DNA of 64,000 nt. It comes from Aquificota bacterium (GTDB lineage Bacteria > Aquificota > Aquificia > Aquificales > Aquificaceae). Under the pieces are notes generated by a model. The model saw only the letters and a list, made by a program, of their open reading frames with translations. It ran no database searches and was not told the DNA's origin. The stretch lies in the NCBI GenBank assembly GCA_013153495.1, contig JAADEH010000012.1:666544-730543 (forward strand). Reading direction: 5' to 3'. A program made the translations under genes and the position numbers. Shown one piece after another: positions 9,002 through 18,608 of the stretch. Each line of letters starts with the position of its first letter. Position 1 is the stretch's first letter.

Positions 9002-10205
9002 CATACTGTTCCCAGTTTTCCGGGTTGAAGGGGGAGAGGCTTCTGAGCCAGTTGACTATCTTGGGAAACTCCTCCGCTGCGTATTCAACGTCCTCGTCCG
9101 TGTTCTCCCTTCCGAAGCTAAAGACTATGGAACCGTTGGAAACCTCCTTGGGAACACCTATGGCGAAGAGAACGTGGGACTGCTTGAGAGCCAAAGAAAC
9201 GCATGCGGAACCCGAAGCGGTCTCTATACCCATCAGGTCGCATCTCAGAAGCATAGCCTCACCTTCTATGAAGTGGACTATCAGGGAAAGGTGGTGGGGA
9301 AGTCTCTGGGTCGGGTGTCCCGTAAACTCTATGTATTGGAGCTTCTCCTCTATGGCTTTCTTCAGTCTGTCCCTGTAATTGGCAAGTCTGGTCATTCTGT
9401 CCTCAAGCTCCTTCATGGTAAGCTCTGCGGCGGCTCCGAAGCCTACAATACCGGGGACGTTTTCCGTTCCCGCTCTTACACCCCTTTCCTGCGTTCCACC
9501 CTCTATGAGGGGTCTGACCTTAACTCCCTTTCTGGTCCACAGCGCTCCGACACCTTTCGGTCCATACATCAGGTGTGCGGTGAAAGATGCCGCATCAACT
9601 CCCCACTCCTTGAGGTCAACGGGGTAGTGTCCGAGGGTGGGTGCGGCGTCCGTGTGGAATATGACCTTGGGGTTCTTTTCCTTTGCAGCTTGAACGAGTT
9701 CCTTTATGTTCTGTATAGTTCCTATCTCCCTGTTGGAGTGTCCTATGGAAACGAGAACGGTGTCCTTCCTGACCGCTTCCTTGACCTGCTCCGGGTCTAT
9801 CAGTCCGTAGTTGTCGGGCTTGAGGTATGTAACCTCCCAGCCTTCCCTTTCGAGGGTTTTGCAGGGGTGGAGTATGGAGTGGTGCTCTATTTCGGTGGTA
9901 ACTATGTGCCTTCCCCTCTTCTTGTAGGCGCTTGCTATACCCTTTATGGCGAGGTTGTTAGCCTCTATTCCTCCGGAGGTGAAGACTATCTCCTCGGGCG
10001 TGTTGGCGTTTATAAGGGTAGCTATCTTCTCACGGGCTTCGTTTATAGCCTTCTTTGCCTCCTGCCCGAAGCTGTGCAGAGAGGTGGGATTTCCGAAACG
10101 TTCCCTAAAATAGGGGAGCATAGCCTCAAGGACTTCCTCCGCAACGGGAGTGGTGGCTATGTGGTCCAAGTAAACAACTCTACTTCCCGCTTTCTTTGCA
10201 AACAT
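8976..10205 (-). CDS. IscS/NifS-like aminotransferase class V protein lacking the PLP lysine
   Basis: NifS-fold motifs SGGIEANNLAIKG, EIEHHS, HTDAAPTLGHYPVDL, ASGSACVSLALKQSHVL; expected SxHK lysine is Leu (TAHLMYGPKG). Confidence 0.88.
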   Translation of the reverse strand: MFAKKAGSRVVYLDHIATTPVAEEVLEAMLPYFRERFGNPTSLHSFGQEAKKAINEAREKIATLINANTPEEIVFTSGGIEANNLAIKGIASAYKKRGRHIVTTEIEHHSILHPCKTLEREGWEVTYLKPDNYGLIDPEQVKEAVRKDTVLVSIGHSNREIGTIQNIKELVQAAKEKNPKVIFHTDAAPTLGHYPVDLKEWGVDAASFTAHLMYGPKGVGALWTRKGVKVRPLIEGGTQERGVRAGTENVPGIVGFGAAAELTMKELEDRMTRLANYRDRLKKAIEEKLQYIEFTGHPTQRLPHHLSLIVHFIEGEAMLLRCDLMGIETASGSACVSLALKQSHVLFAIGVPKEVSNGSIVFSFGRENTDEDVEYAAEEFPKIVNWLRSLSPFNPENWEQYVKSREGAH

Positions 10206-10217
10206 TCTATTACCTCC

Positions 10218-11282
10218 TTAACTTAATTCCTGAGCGACGAGCTTAGCTATACCGATAAATGCCTTCGAAACTTCCGATTCCGGTGCGCTGACCACGACAG
10301 GTTCTCCCTCGTCGGACTTCTCAGCAACCACGGGGTCTATTGGTATTGAACCGAGTATCTTAAGCCCGTATGCGGACGCAAACTCTGCGGTTTTACCCTT
10401 CCCGAATATGTAGTATCTGTTGCCCGTCTCGGGGCACACGAAGTATGCCATGTTTTCTATAACTCCCAGAACGGGTATCTGGACTTCTTTGAACATGGAG
10501 GTTGCCTTTTTAACGTCCGCAAGGGCTACATCTTGGGGAGTGGTTACCACTATGGCTCCCGATATGTCAACATTCTGAGCCAAGGTGAGCTGAACGTCTC
10601 CCGTTCCCGGGGGTAAGTCAAGTATCAAATAATCCAGCTCCCCCCACTCCACATCGAAGAGAAACTGGGTCAGAGCCTTCATGAGCATGGGACCTCTCCA
10701 TATGACGGGGGTGTCCTCGGAGGGGAGCATAAACCCTATGGAGAGAACCTTTATACCGAACTTCTCAACGGGAACTATTTTGTTGCGCTCGTTCACGGTA
10801 GCCCTCTCTCCTTTTAGACCCAAGAGGGTGGGAATGCTCGGTCCGTATATGTCCGCATCTAAAAGACCTACCTTGTAGCCGAGCTTTGAAAGCGCTAAGG
10901 CGAGGTTTGCGGATACGGTGGACTTACCCACTCCTCCCTTTCCGCTACCGACCGCTATAAGGTGCCTGACACCGGGAACTTTTCTCTTGGCAAAGGCAGG
11001 TTGACCCACAGGTATTTGGGGTCCTTGTTGAGGTTTGCTTTGCTGGGGCGACCCTTGGGCGAATCTTACCTTAACTCTGTCCACGTCGGGAAGACCAGCC
11101 ACCGCCTTTTCTACCTTTGCCCTCAGAACATCTTCAAGACCCGCTTTGGGAAGGTATAGTAGAACGTCAAGCTCCGTTCCTATGAGTTTTATGTCTTTTA
11201 CCAGCTGGGCGAGGTTCTCGCTCAATCCGAGGTCCTGAAGGGTTTCGGAACGCAGAGCGTCCATTATGTCCTTTACCGCCAT
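10218..11282 (-). CDS. Mrp/ApbC-family P-loop ATPase with N-terminal MIP18 (DUF59) domain
   Basis: IAVGSGKGGVGKSTVSANLALAL, LLDADIYGPSIP, LPPGTGDVQLTLAQ. Confidence 0.94.
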   Translation of the reverse strand: MAVKDIMDALRSETLQDLGLSENLAQLVKDIKLIGTELDVLLYLPKAGLEDVLRAKVEKAVAGLPDVDRVKVRFAQGSPQQSKPQQGPQIPVGQPAFAKRKVPGVRHLIAVGSGKGGVGKSTVSANLALALSKLGYKVGLLDADIYGPSIPTLLGLKGERATVNERNKIVPVEKFGIKVLSIGFMLPSEDTPVIWRGPMLMKALTQFLFDVEWGELDYLILDLPPGTGDVQLTLAQNVDISGAIVVTTPQDVALADVKKATSMFKEVQIPVLGVIENMAYFVCPETGNRYYIFGKGKTAEFASAYGLKILGSIPIDPVVAEKSDEGEPVVVSAPESEVSKAFIGIAKLVAQELS

Positions 11283-11384
11283 AGATTTTTCCTCCTTGGG
11301 GGGCTTCTAAGTAAAGAATATAGTAAATTGAATTCTTAAGTATGACTGCTATCATCGGTCATAAAACACATTCGGGGGACGAGA

Positions 11385-12233
11385 ATGAACATAGCGCCTG
11401 AGATTTTAAATTACCTCGGGGACAAGAGAGATTTTGCGGAGATAATTCTTGCACCCAAAGCCTCTCCCGTTGAAAGAAGGGAAAGGGGCATAAAAAAGAT
11501 ATTGGACCTGATTCTCTCTCCGGAAGACATAAGAGATACACTCGTTTCCCTTCGCTCCCACACTCCCGTTTCCCTCGGACCTCTCGGAAGGGAAGGCTTT
11601 TTCTCCTTCGGAATTCCCGAAGTAGGAAGGATAAGGGTTACATATCTGACCCAGAGGGGGAGCTACGTGGTGAGCATAGTTAAGGTTCCTTACGACATTC
11701 CCCCTCTACGGGACATTCTCTCGAGTGAGGCTGATATCGAACTTCTATTTAAAACCCTTAAGGAAAGCAGGGGAATTGTAGCGATAATAGGTAAGAGCTA
11801 TGTGATACACAACCTGTTTTCATACTCTCTCCTCAAAGAGCTTTGCGAGAGGGAATCGGGACTTATATACATACTGGAAAGACCCATAACCTACCTGATA
11901 AAGCACAGCAGTTCCATAGTTATCCAGAGAGAGGTGGGTGTTGACGTTGACAGCTTCGACGATGGAATAGAGGAAGCCCTATTCCTGCATCCGGAGATTA
12001 TCTACATAAGCGACATAACCATAAGGGAAGCCCTCAAGTCTGTTAGGAAACTCTTCGATATACCTATACTGACCATAATGAGTCTGACCGCCTCCGGTGT
12101 GGAAGCTCTGAAGAGAAGTTTTGAGGTGTTTTTAGAGGGAGAGTCCTCAAGCGCCATGAGATTAATTTCTAAGGTAATAGAGCTTGCTCTGGACGGAAAG
12201 GACAGGATAACCTTCTCGGTCAGAGACATATAA
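11385..12233 (+). CDS. PilT/GspE-like protein with degenerate nucleotide-binding motifs
   Basis: GRIRVTYLTQRGSYVVSIVKVPYDIPPL, LERPITYLIKHSSSIVIQREVGVDVDSFDDGIEEALFLHPEIIYI resemble PilT GRFRVN...HKKSIINQREVG...DPDVILVGE. Confidence 0.75.
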   Translation: MNIAPEILNYLGDKRDFAEIILAPKASPVERRERGIKKILDLILSPEDIRDTLVSLRSHTPVSLGPLGREGFFSFGIPEVGRIRVTYLTQRGSYVVSIVKVPYDIPPLRDILSSEADIELLFKTLKESRGIVAIIGKSYVIHNLFSYSLLKELCERESGLIYILERPITYLIKHSSSIVIQREVGVDVDSFDDGIEEALFLHPEIIYISDITIREALKSVRKLFDIPILTIMSLTASGVEALKRSFEVFLEGESSSAMRLISKVIELALDGKDRITFSVRDI

Positions 12234-13392
12234 CCTCCGGTTTAGGAAAACCGTTGAACTCGGAAGCATATACCGTTGTGTATGCACCTGCGGAAAGAAG
12301 GAACAGCCTGTCCCCCACCTCCGGTTCGGGAAGGTAAACGTTCTTTGCCACCGTGTCCATGCTGTCGCAGGAAACACCACCTATAACCCATTCCTTGAGT
12401 TCTCCCTTTCTTTCCAAATAAGTTGGATACCTTATGCCTCCGAGAGCTTCCGCAAGACCGTTGAACACTCCCGTGTCTATGTATAGCCAGTTCTCGTCTC
12501 CTCTTTGAGCCTTGCCTATAACGCTCACGACCATTATCCCCTGGTCCCCCACAACACCCCTTCCCGGCTCCATCTGAAGCTCGTAAGGTGGGTTCGGAAA
12601 GTATTTCCTCAGAAGACCTCTGACGTAATAGGCTATGTCCTCCACCCTAAGAGCCTCCTGAAGGTATCGGACCGGAATACCACCCCCCATGTTTAAAACT
12701 AAGAGCTTTATACCTCTCCTTCTGGCTTCTTCCCAGAGCTGGGCTGACCTCTTTATGGCTATAAACCAGTTGCGGAGGTTGTTGCACTGAGAACCCACGT
12801 GAAAGGTCAGACCTATGGGAACCAACCCCTTATTTTTAGAAAATTCCAGTATCTCGAGGGCGGTTTCGAGGTCCACCCCGAACTTCCTCGAGAGGGGCCA
12901 ATCGCTCCCCTCGTTTGGAACGGTTATCCTCACATACACCCTTGCCCTCGGAGCTACCTTAGCTATCTTCTCCACCTCCGCAAAGCTGTCCACCGCAAAC
13001 CTGTTTACTCCTTCACGGTAAGCGTAATCTATGAACTCTTCGGGTTTGACGGGATTGCTGGATATAATCCTCTCGGGACTAACCCCCAAAGAGAGCACCC
13101 TCCTAAGCTCTTCCGAAGAGGCAACCTCAAAACCTGAACCTACCTGTGCAAGAGCGGAGAGGACACCCACATCGTCGTTTGCCTTCACAGCGTAATAAAT
13201 GTTCACCTCCGGCAGGTGGTAGCGTATCTGAACGAACCTTGCCTTCACTCCCTCCAAATCCATGAGCAGGGCAGGGGTTTTCACTTTGTAAAGGTGCTCT
13301 TTGAACTTAGGTCTGCTTGCGAGAAACTCCTCAAAATAACGCTTTGCGTAGTTAAACTGAATTTCTCCCAGCTTTAAAGCAGTCCCGGTCAT
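12220..13392 (-). CDS. PLP-dependent decarboxylase, ornithine/diaminopimelate decarboxylase family (fold III)
   Basis: IYYAVKANDDVGVLSALAQVGSGFEVAS, FHVGSQC, NMGGGIP, MEPGRGVVGDQG, GGVSCDSMDT. Confidence 0.9.
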   Translation of the reverse strand: MTGTALKLGEIQFNYAKRYFEEFLASRPKFKEHLYKVKTPALLMDLEGVKARFVQIRYHLPEVNIYYAVKANDDVGVLSALAQVGSGFEVASSEELRRVLSLGVSPERIISSNPVKPEEFIDYAYREGVNRFAVDSFAEVEKIAKVAPRARVYVRITVPNEGSDWPLSRKFGVDLETALEILEFSKNKGLVPIGLTFHVGSQCNNLRNWFIAIKRSAQLWEEARRRGIKLLVLNMGGGIPVRYLQEALRVEDIAYYVRGLLRKYFPNPPYELQMEPGRGVVGDQGIMVVSVIGKAQRGDENWLYIDTGVFNGLAEALGGIRYPTYLERKGELKEWVIGGVSCDSMDTVAKNVYLPEPEVGDRLFLLSAGAYTTVYASEFNGFPKPEVICL

Positions 13393-13401
13393 AGCTTTAT
13401 T

Positions 13402-14160
13402 CTAAAACTCCAGCTCCATCCCGTCCTGAGCACTTACAACTCTAAGTCCTAACTCCTGAGACAGCTCCTCCGCTATCCTTTCGGGACCCTTTTGGTGCAT
13501 TTCCATGCTGAAGTGGGTTATCACTGTAGTTTCCGCAGAGCACACCCTTATAAGCTCTTTAACCTCCTCTACCGACAGATGGTCTATATCGGGTCTTTTT
13601 GAGTAAAAGGTCGTGTTGATAATAAAAACCTTCGGTTTTCTCGGATAGACTTCGAGCATTCTGTCTTCGTATTTTGCACATGATAAATAAACCACTTCGT
13701 CGTTGAAGGAAAGTCCGTATGTTTCCGCTCCGTGATGGGAGTGCCTCATAATAGCCTTGACCCTGATACCTTTGTAGGAAAGTTCCTTACCCTCCTTTAT
13801 AATCCCGATTTGGGAAAGCCTTTTCAAAAGGTAGGGAAGGACTACCCTATCCTCTCCCCGGACCGCACTTTCGGGAGCAAAGAGAGCAAGCCCCCTCCTT
13901 TTGCCTCCGTCTGTGCACGCTTCTATTAGAGTGTTTACGTCTGCGGTGTGGTCCAGATGTATGTGGGACAGAACTATGAGGTCTATTGAGGTGTAGTCTA
14001 TTCCTTTTTCCTTCAGATAGACAAAGGCTCCGGGACCGGGGTCCACGTGAACCCTCGAGTCCCCAAAATATATCAAAAATCCGCCCGAACGCCTGACAAG
14101 ACGGAAAGTGGTTACCCTGCCTCCCGCCGTTCCTACGAATATAACCTTAGACGTCCTCAA
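13402..14160 (-). CDS. MBL-fold metallohydrolase
   Basis: IDLIVLSHIHLDHTADVNTL, VITHFS. Confidence 0.85.
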   Translation of the reverse strand: MRTSKVIFVGTAGGRVTTFRLVRRSGGFLIYFGDSRVHVDPGPGAFVYLKEKGIDYTSIDLIVLSHIHLDHTADVNTLIEACTDGGKRRGLALFAPESAVRGEDRVVLPYLLKRLSQIGIIKEGKELSYKGIRVKAIMRHSHHGAETYGLSFNDEVVYLSCAKYEDRMLEVYPRKPKVFIINTTFYSKRPDIDHLSVEEVKELIRVCSAETTVITHFSMEMHQKGPERIAEELSQELGLRVVSAQDGMELEF

Positions 14161-14383
14161 CTATTATCGAACCGCTCGGGCATTCGTCCGCTACTTCTTC
14201 CACTTCCTCTTCGAGGTCTTCCGGAACATACATCCACTTCTCCTCGTCGCTCTCCTCTATGTCGTATCTAACCACGTCAGCTATTCCGTCTCCCCTGTCC
14301 TTAAAAACCTCTGGAATTCTGTCGTAGCAAAGTTCGCAGGCAGTGCAGGTGTCGTAATCTATGCGAACCTTTTTATTGGGCAT
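14147..14383 (-). CDS. Single-cluster [4Fe-4S] ferredoxin (paralog 2)
   Basis: DTCTACELCYDRIPEVFKD...ADECPSGSIIVED: CxxCxxC...CP. Confidence 0.9.
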   Translation of the reverse strand: MPNKKVRIDYDTCTACELCYDRIPEVFKDRGDGIADVVRYDIEESDEEKWMYVPEDLEEEVEEVADECPSGSIIVEDV

Positions 14384-14385
14384 AA

Positions 14386-14616
14386 TTATTCCTCCTCAAC
14401 TATGATGGACCCGCTGGGACACTCGTCCGCAACTTCCTGGACGTCGTCCGCCAGGTCCTCGGGGACGTTCATCCACCTCTCGTCCCCATCCTCTATGTGA
14501 ACCTCAACAACATCTGCTATTCCATCCCCAATATCTTTGAAAACCTCGGGGATTCTGTCGTAGCAAAGCTCGCAGGCGGTGCAGGTGTCCTGGTCAACTC
14601 TAACTTTGAGACCCAT
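14386..14616 (-). CDS. Single-cluster [4Fe-4S] ferredoxin (paralog 1)
   Basis: DTCTACELCYDRIPEVFKDIGDGIADVV...ADECPSGSIIVEE. Confidence 0.9.
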   Translation of the reverse strand: MGLKVRVDQDTCTACELCYDRIPEVFKDIGDGIADVVEVHIEDGDERWMNVPEDLADDVQEVADECPSGSIIVEEE

Positions 14617-14686
14617 TGGCTTACCTCCTCAAGTTTTCTTAAGACATATAAAAAATATTAAAGAAGTTCAATATATCAAGATAACC

Positions 14687-15604
14687 TTAATCAGTATCGC
14701 AGGTTTTGTCTTCCTCTGCAACCTCAAGCACGCCAAGTATCTTAGCCACCGTTTCCCCTATCTTCGCTGGGTTATCTATCACATAGGCTCCCGCTTTCTC
14801 AAGAGCCTGCATCTTAGCCTGTGCGGTTCCTTTGCCACCCATTATTATAGCTCCCGCATGTCCCATTCTCTTTCCGGGCGGTGCGGTAATTCCCGCTATA
14901 TATGCGAATACGGGCTTGTCAACGTTGGACTCTATAAACTCCGCAGCTTCCTCTTCTGCCGTTCCCCCTATCTCACCTATCATAAGTATGGCTTCGGTTT
15001 CCGGGTCTTCGTTAAAGAGGGCTATAACATCTCTGTGAGATAGACCGTGAACCGGGTCTCCACCTATTCCAACCGCAGTAGTCTGTCCGAGACCGAGCTG
15101 TGTCAGCTGATATGCAGCCTCGTAGGTGAGGGTTCCGCTCCTGGAAACTATCCCCACTTTACCCCTTTTGAATATGTGCCCCGGCATTATTCCTACCTTT
15201 GCCTCACCGGGAGTTATAAGTCCAGGACAGTTGGGACCTATGAGCTTGGCATCGGGGTAGTTTTTCTTCATGTAATCCTTGACAGCCATCATGTCTTTGA
15301 CAGGTATCCCTTCAGTTATGCAGACTACCAGCTCTATACCGCTATCTAAGGCTTCCACTATAGCATCCGCAGCAAATGGTGCAGGGACAAAAATAAGTGA
15401 GCAGTTTGCTCTCGTCTCTCTTACCGCATCCTCCACCGTGTTAAAGACGGGTATTCCCTCAACTTCCTGTCCTGCTTTTCCGGGCGTAACACCGGCTACC
15501 ACCTGAGTTCCGTAAGCTTTACACTGGGTGGCGTGAAATGACCCTTCCTTTCCGGTTATTCCCTGAACAACGACCCTGGTGTTCTTGTCAACGAGTATAG
15601 CCAT
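14687..15604 (-). CDS. sucD: Succinyl-CoA synthetase alpha subunit
   Basis: [58 protein letters not shown]. Confidence 0.93.
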   Translation of the reverse strand: MAILVDKNTRVVVQGITGKEGSFHATQCKAYGTQVVAGVTPGKAGQEVEGIPVFNTVEDAVRETRANCSLIFVPAPFAADAIVEALDSGIELVVCITEGIPVKDMMAVKDYMKKNYPDAKLIGPNCPGLITPGEAKVGIMPGHIFKRGKVGIVSRSGTLTYEAAYQLTQLGLGQTTAVGIGGDPVHGLSHRDVIALFNEDPETEAILMIGEIGGTAEEEAAEFIESNVDKPVFAYIAGITAPPGKRMGHAGAIIMGGKGTAQAKMQALEKAGAYVIDNPAKIGETVAKILGVLEVAEEDKTCDTD

Positions 15605-15606
15605 CC

Positions 15607-16209
15607 TTAGACCTCCTCCTTAAGAAGCTCCTCAATATTTAACCTTATACCTTCAAAGACTTCAAAATCTTCGTTCCAATTCTGAACCACCCACTTCTCT
15701 CTTCTGGGGGCAATCATCACCTTCTTTGTTTTTGTGAAAATCCATATTACCTTCTCCACTCCGGCATTCAGTAAGTCCTGCGTCTTTTCATGGGCGTATT
15801 CTTCGACACTTCCATACCTTGACAAATCCGCTTTGGTGTCAACCTCTATAACTATTTTTGGAGCCACTGGGATTAACTTATCCTCCATAAGGTAAGGTTT
15901 CACCTTCTCTTTCTCAAAAATGGCTATATCTAAATTTCTCCAGGAACCCTTCTTGTAAAGGAAGCCGAGTTCATTAGTTAGAACTGTATACTTGCTTTTG
16001 TCAAGGTTCTTGAGCAGGAACTCCAAAATGAGCATGATTATATACGCTTGCAATCCACTACTTCCCATCACAGCCTCAGGTGGAAGCTCCCCTTTCAGGA
16101 CTTTTTTATAGTTTCTGTAATAGATGGGTTTTCCATTTACTTTCTCGTATGTAAGGAGTTTCAGAAGAGCCTTTTTCTCTTCTTTACTTAAAGTTCCCGC
16201 TGTGCTCAT
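15607..16209 (-). CDS. DUF820/Uma2-family putative endonuclease
   Basis: [50 protein letters not shown]. Confidence 0.75.
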   Translation of the reverse strand: MSTAGTLSKEEKKALLKLLTYEKVNGKPIYYRNYKKVLKGELPPEAVMGSSGLQAYIIMLILEFLLKNLDKSKYTVLTNELGFLYKKGSWRNLDIAIFEKEKVKPYLMEDKLIPVAPKIVIEVDTKADLSRYGSVEEYAHEKTQDLLNAGVEKVIWIFTKTKKVMIAPRREKWVVQNWNEDFEVFEGIRLNIEELLKEEV

Positions 16210-16211
16210 AC

Positions 16212-16820
16212 TTAAACCTCTATGCCTTCCTTCCTTAACAGCTGAGCAACATTTAATTTAACGTCCTCCAAGACCTCTACGTCCGTGCCCCAGTCCTTCA
16301 CAATCCAATCTTTCCCTTTTTGGGCTATGAGAACTTTTTTAACTTTACTCATATACCATATGACTCTTTCCACACCCGAGTCCAGCAAATCCTGCGTTTT
16401 TTCATACACGTATTCCTCAAAGCTCGAGTAGCCGGAAAGGTCAGCTTTAGTATCTATTTCTATAACAACCAGAGGTGGTTTTTTTGTATATTTATCCGCA
16501 GGTCTTTTCATATCCTCCTTTCTGTATATGGCTATGTCCAAGCTTCTGAAGCTTCTCGGTGCGTATATAAAACCGAGTTCTCCCGTAAGCACAATAAACT
16601 CCTTCGGTAAGACCTTTGACAAAAATCCGATTATCAACGCTACTAAAATAGCATGCAGTTCACTGCTCCCCATAACTGCTTCCGGTGGGAGTTCTCCCCT
16701 AAGAACTCTTTTGTAGTCCCTGTAATATATGGGTTTGCCCTTTACTTTCTCGTATGTGAGGAGCTTGAGAAGCCTTCTTCTCTCTGCCGGGTTAATTCCC
16801 TTGGTCTTTAAAGAACCCAT
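16212..16820 (-). CDS. DUF820/Uma2-family putative endonuclease (tandem paralog)
   Basis: SLDIAIYRKE, PPLVVIEIDTKADL, EKTQDLLDSGVERVIWYMSKVKKVLIA. Confidence 0.75.
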   Translation of the reverse strand: MGSLKTKGINPAERRRLLKLLTYEKVKGKPIYYRDYKRVLRGELPPEAVMGSSELHAILVALIIGFLSKVLPKEFIVLTGELGFIYAPRSFRSLDIAIYRKEDMKRPADKYTKKPPLVVIEIDTKADLSGYSSFEEYVYEKTQDLLDSGVERVIWYMSKVKKVLIAQKGKDWIVKDWGTDVEVLEDVKLNVAQLLRKEGIEV

Positions 16821-16832
16821 AACACCTTAAAT

Positions 16833-17987
16833 CTAAGTTCTGCCTGCAAGCTCCACAGCTTTTTTTGCTCCGTCCCACATGTCCTCAGCATTTATAAAGT
16901 TCATACCGGATTCTGCGAGAATTCTCTTACCCTCCTCAACGTTGGTTCCTTCCATCCTCACCACTATGGGGACGGTGAGTTCCACCATTTTGCCAGCCTC
17001 AACGAGTCCTTGAGCAAGCCTGTCGCACCTGAGTATTCCACCGAATATGTTTATAAAGACAGCTTTTACATCTTCATCAGCCATAAGTATCCTGAAGGCA
17101 TTCGCTATCTGCTCGACGTTTGCACCCCCACCGACATCGAGGAAGTTTGCGGGTTCTCCTCCTGCGAGCTTTATTATGTCCATGGTAGCCATGGCAAGTC
17201 CCGCACCGTTGACCATACAACCTATGTTCCCGCTCAGCTTTATGTAGTTAAGTCCGAACTTCTTGGCTTCCACCTCTAAGGGAGAAATCTGGCTCTCGTC
17301 CTCCATCTCCTCTATGTCCTTGTGTCTGAAGAGGGCATTGTCGTCCACCTCGAGCTTTGCATCGAGGGCTATGAGGTTTCCATCTTTGTCGAGAACGAGG
17401 GGGTTTATCTCCACCAAAGAGGCGTCCAGGTCCATGTAGATTTTGTATAGGGTAAGAAGCATCTTTGAGAACTCTTTAACGGGAAGTCCGAGCTTGAAAG
17501 CGAGTTTTCTTGCCTGGTAGGGCATAAGTCCGAGGGCGGGGTCAACTTCCTCTATGATTATCGCTTCGGGGTTTTCCTTTGCTATCTCTTCTATCTCCAT
17601 CCCCCCGGCTGCGGAAGCCATTACCACGGGTTTGGAACGTGCCCTGTCAAGGGTTATCGAAAGGTAAAACTCCTTATCTATGGCGGTTGCTTTCTCTATC
17701 CAGACACGGTTGACGGGCTTTCCGTCGGGACACTGGAAGGTTTTTAGGACCTTGCCGAGCATTCCCTCAACCGCTTGCTCAAGCTCATCCATGTTTTTTA
17801 CTATCTTCACTCCTCCCGCTTTCCCCCTTCCACCGCAGTGAACCTGAGCTTTTACCACGAGGGGGAATGTTCCGAGTTCCTCTGCAACCTGCTTTGCCTC
17901 CTTCAGAGTAAAGGCTACCTTTCCTTCCGGAACGGGAAGACCATACTTGGCAAATATCTCTTTAGCTTGATGCTCGTGCAGTTTCAT
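16833..17987 (-). CDS. sucC: Succinyl-CoA synthetase beta subunit
   Basis: [74 protein letters not shown]. Confidence 0.97.
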   Translation of the reverse strand: MKLHEHQAKEIFAKYGLPVPEGKVAFTLKEAKQVAEELGTFPLVVKAQVHCGGRGKAGGVKIVKNMDELEQAVEGMLGKVLKTFQCPDGKPVNRVWIEKATAIDKEFYLSITLDRARSKPVVMASAAGGMEIEEIAKENPEAIIIEEVDPALGLMPYQARKLAFKLGLPVKEFSKMLLTLYKIYMDLDASLVEINPLVLDKDGNLIALDAKLEVDDNALFRHKDIEEMEDESQISPLEVEAKKFGLNYIKLSGNIGCMVNGAGLAMATMDIIKLAGGEPANFLDVGGGANVEQIANAFRILMADEDVKAVFINIFGGILRCDRLAQGLVEAGKMVELTVPIVVRMEGTNVEEGKRILAESGMNFINAEDMWDGAKKAVELAGRT

Positions 17988-18045
17988 CAGAATACCTCCC
18001 GGCTAAAACGACGTTTGACTCTAAAATTTTACAGAAAAAGCCTTC

Positions 18046-18531
18046 TTACTGTATCAGGTAATCGAAGGTTACTCTCTTTTCTCCTCCGGCTTCTTTGATT
18101 ATCACCGCTATGTGGTAAAGTCCCTTATCGGACATGTCGAACCAACCACCGTAGTTGTCCCCATACTGGTGTGGATAGCGTGAAAGCTTCTTTCGAACCG
18201 CTCTAAATATGGGAGACCTCACTTCAGCCTCCACATCGTATCCGGACAGATAGACGATTTTTCCGTTTTCCCTCTTCCAGATGCTTACCGCAAGGTGATG
18301 GGTATCTTTGTCAGAAGGTTCTCCGTGATGTTTTACCAGCAGCTTGTAAGCTCTGGGGAAGTTCCTTTGAAGGTCCTCAATAGAAAACACACCTATGCTC
18401 ACGTAGTAATCCCCAACATTTTTGGTCAGGGGTGTGGGGACCACGGTTTCTTCTTGAGCGGACACAGCTTTAAATCCCACAAAGAGTAGTAAAATCCCCC
18501 ACAGCACTGCCAAGGCTCGCACCTTTCTCAT
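18046..18531 (-). CDS. Predicted periplasmic protein
   Basis: Signal peptide MRKVRALAVLWGILLLFVGFKAVSAQ. Confidence 0.65.
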   Translation of the reverse strand: MRKVRALAVLWGILLLFVGFKAVSAQEETVVPTPLTKNVGDYYVSIGVFSIEDLQRNFPRAYKLLVKHHGEPSDKDTHHLAVSIWKRENGKIVYLSGYDVEAEVRSPIFRAVRKKLSRYPHQYGDNYGGWFDMSDKGLYHIAVIIKEAGGEKRVTFDYLIQ

Positions 18532-18608
18532 GGCTTTTCCCTCCTTTTTCTCTCAACACCTTTAATTATAGGTATTTGCCTTAGCTTGGGCATGATATAA
18601 TTACAGCC

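Noticed and set aside
8979-10226. 415-aa plus-strand ORF antisense to the IscS-like gene
   Set aside because: Translation lacks family motifs; the minus-strand frame is a clear NifS homolog. Long antisense frames are common here because of codon bias.
14687-17987. Citryl-CoA synthetase (ccsA/ccsB) instead of succinyl-CoA synthetase
   Set aside because: Subunit sizes (384 and 305 aa) and motifs fit SucC/SucD; the citryl-CoA synthetase subunits I recall are larger. A phylogeny would settle it.
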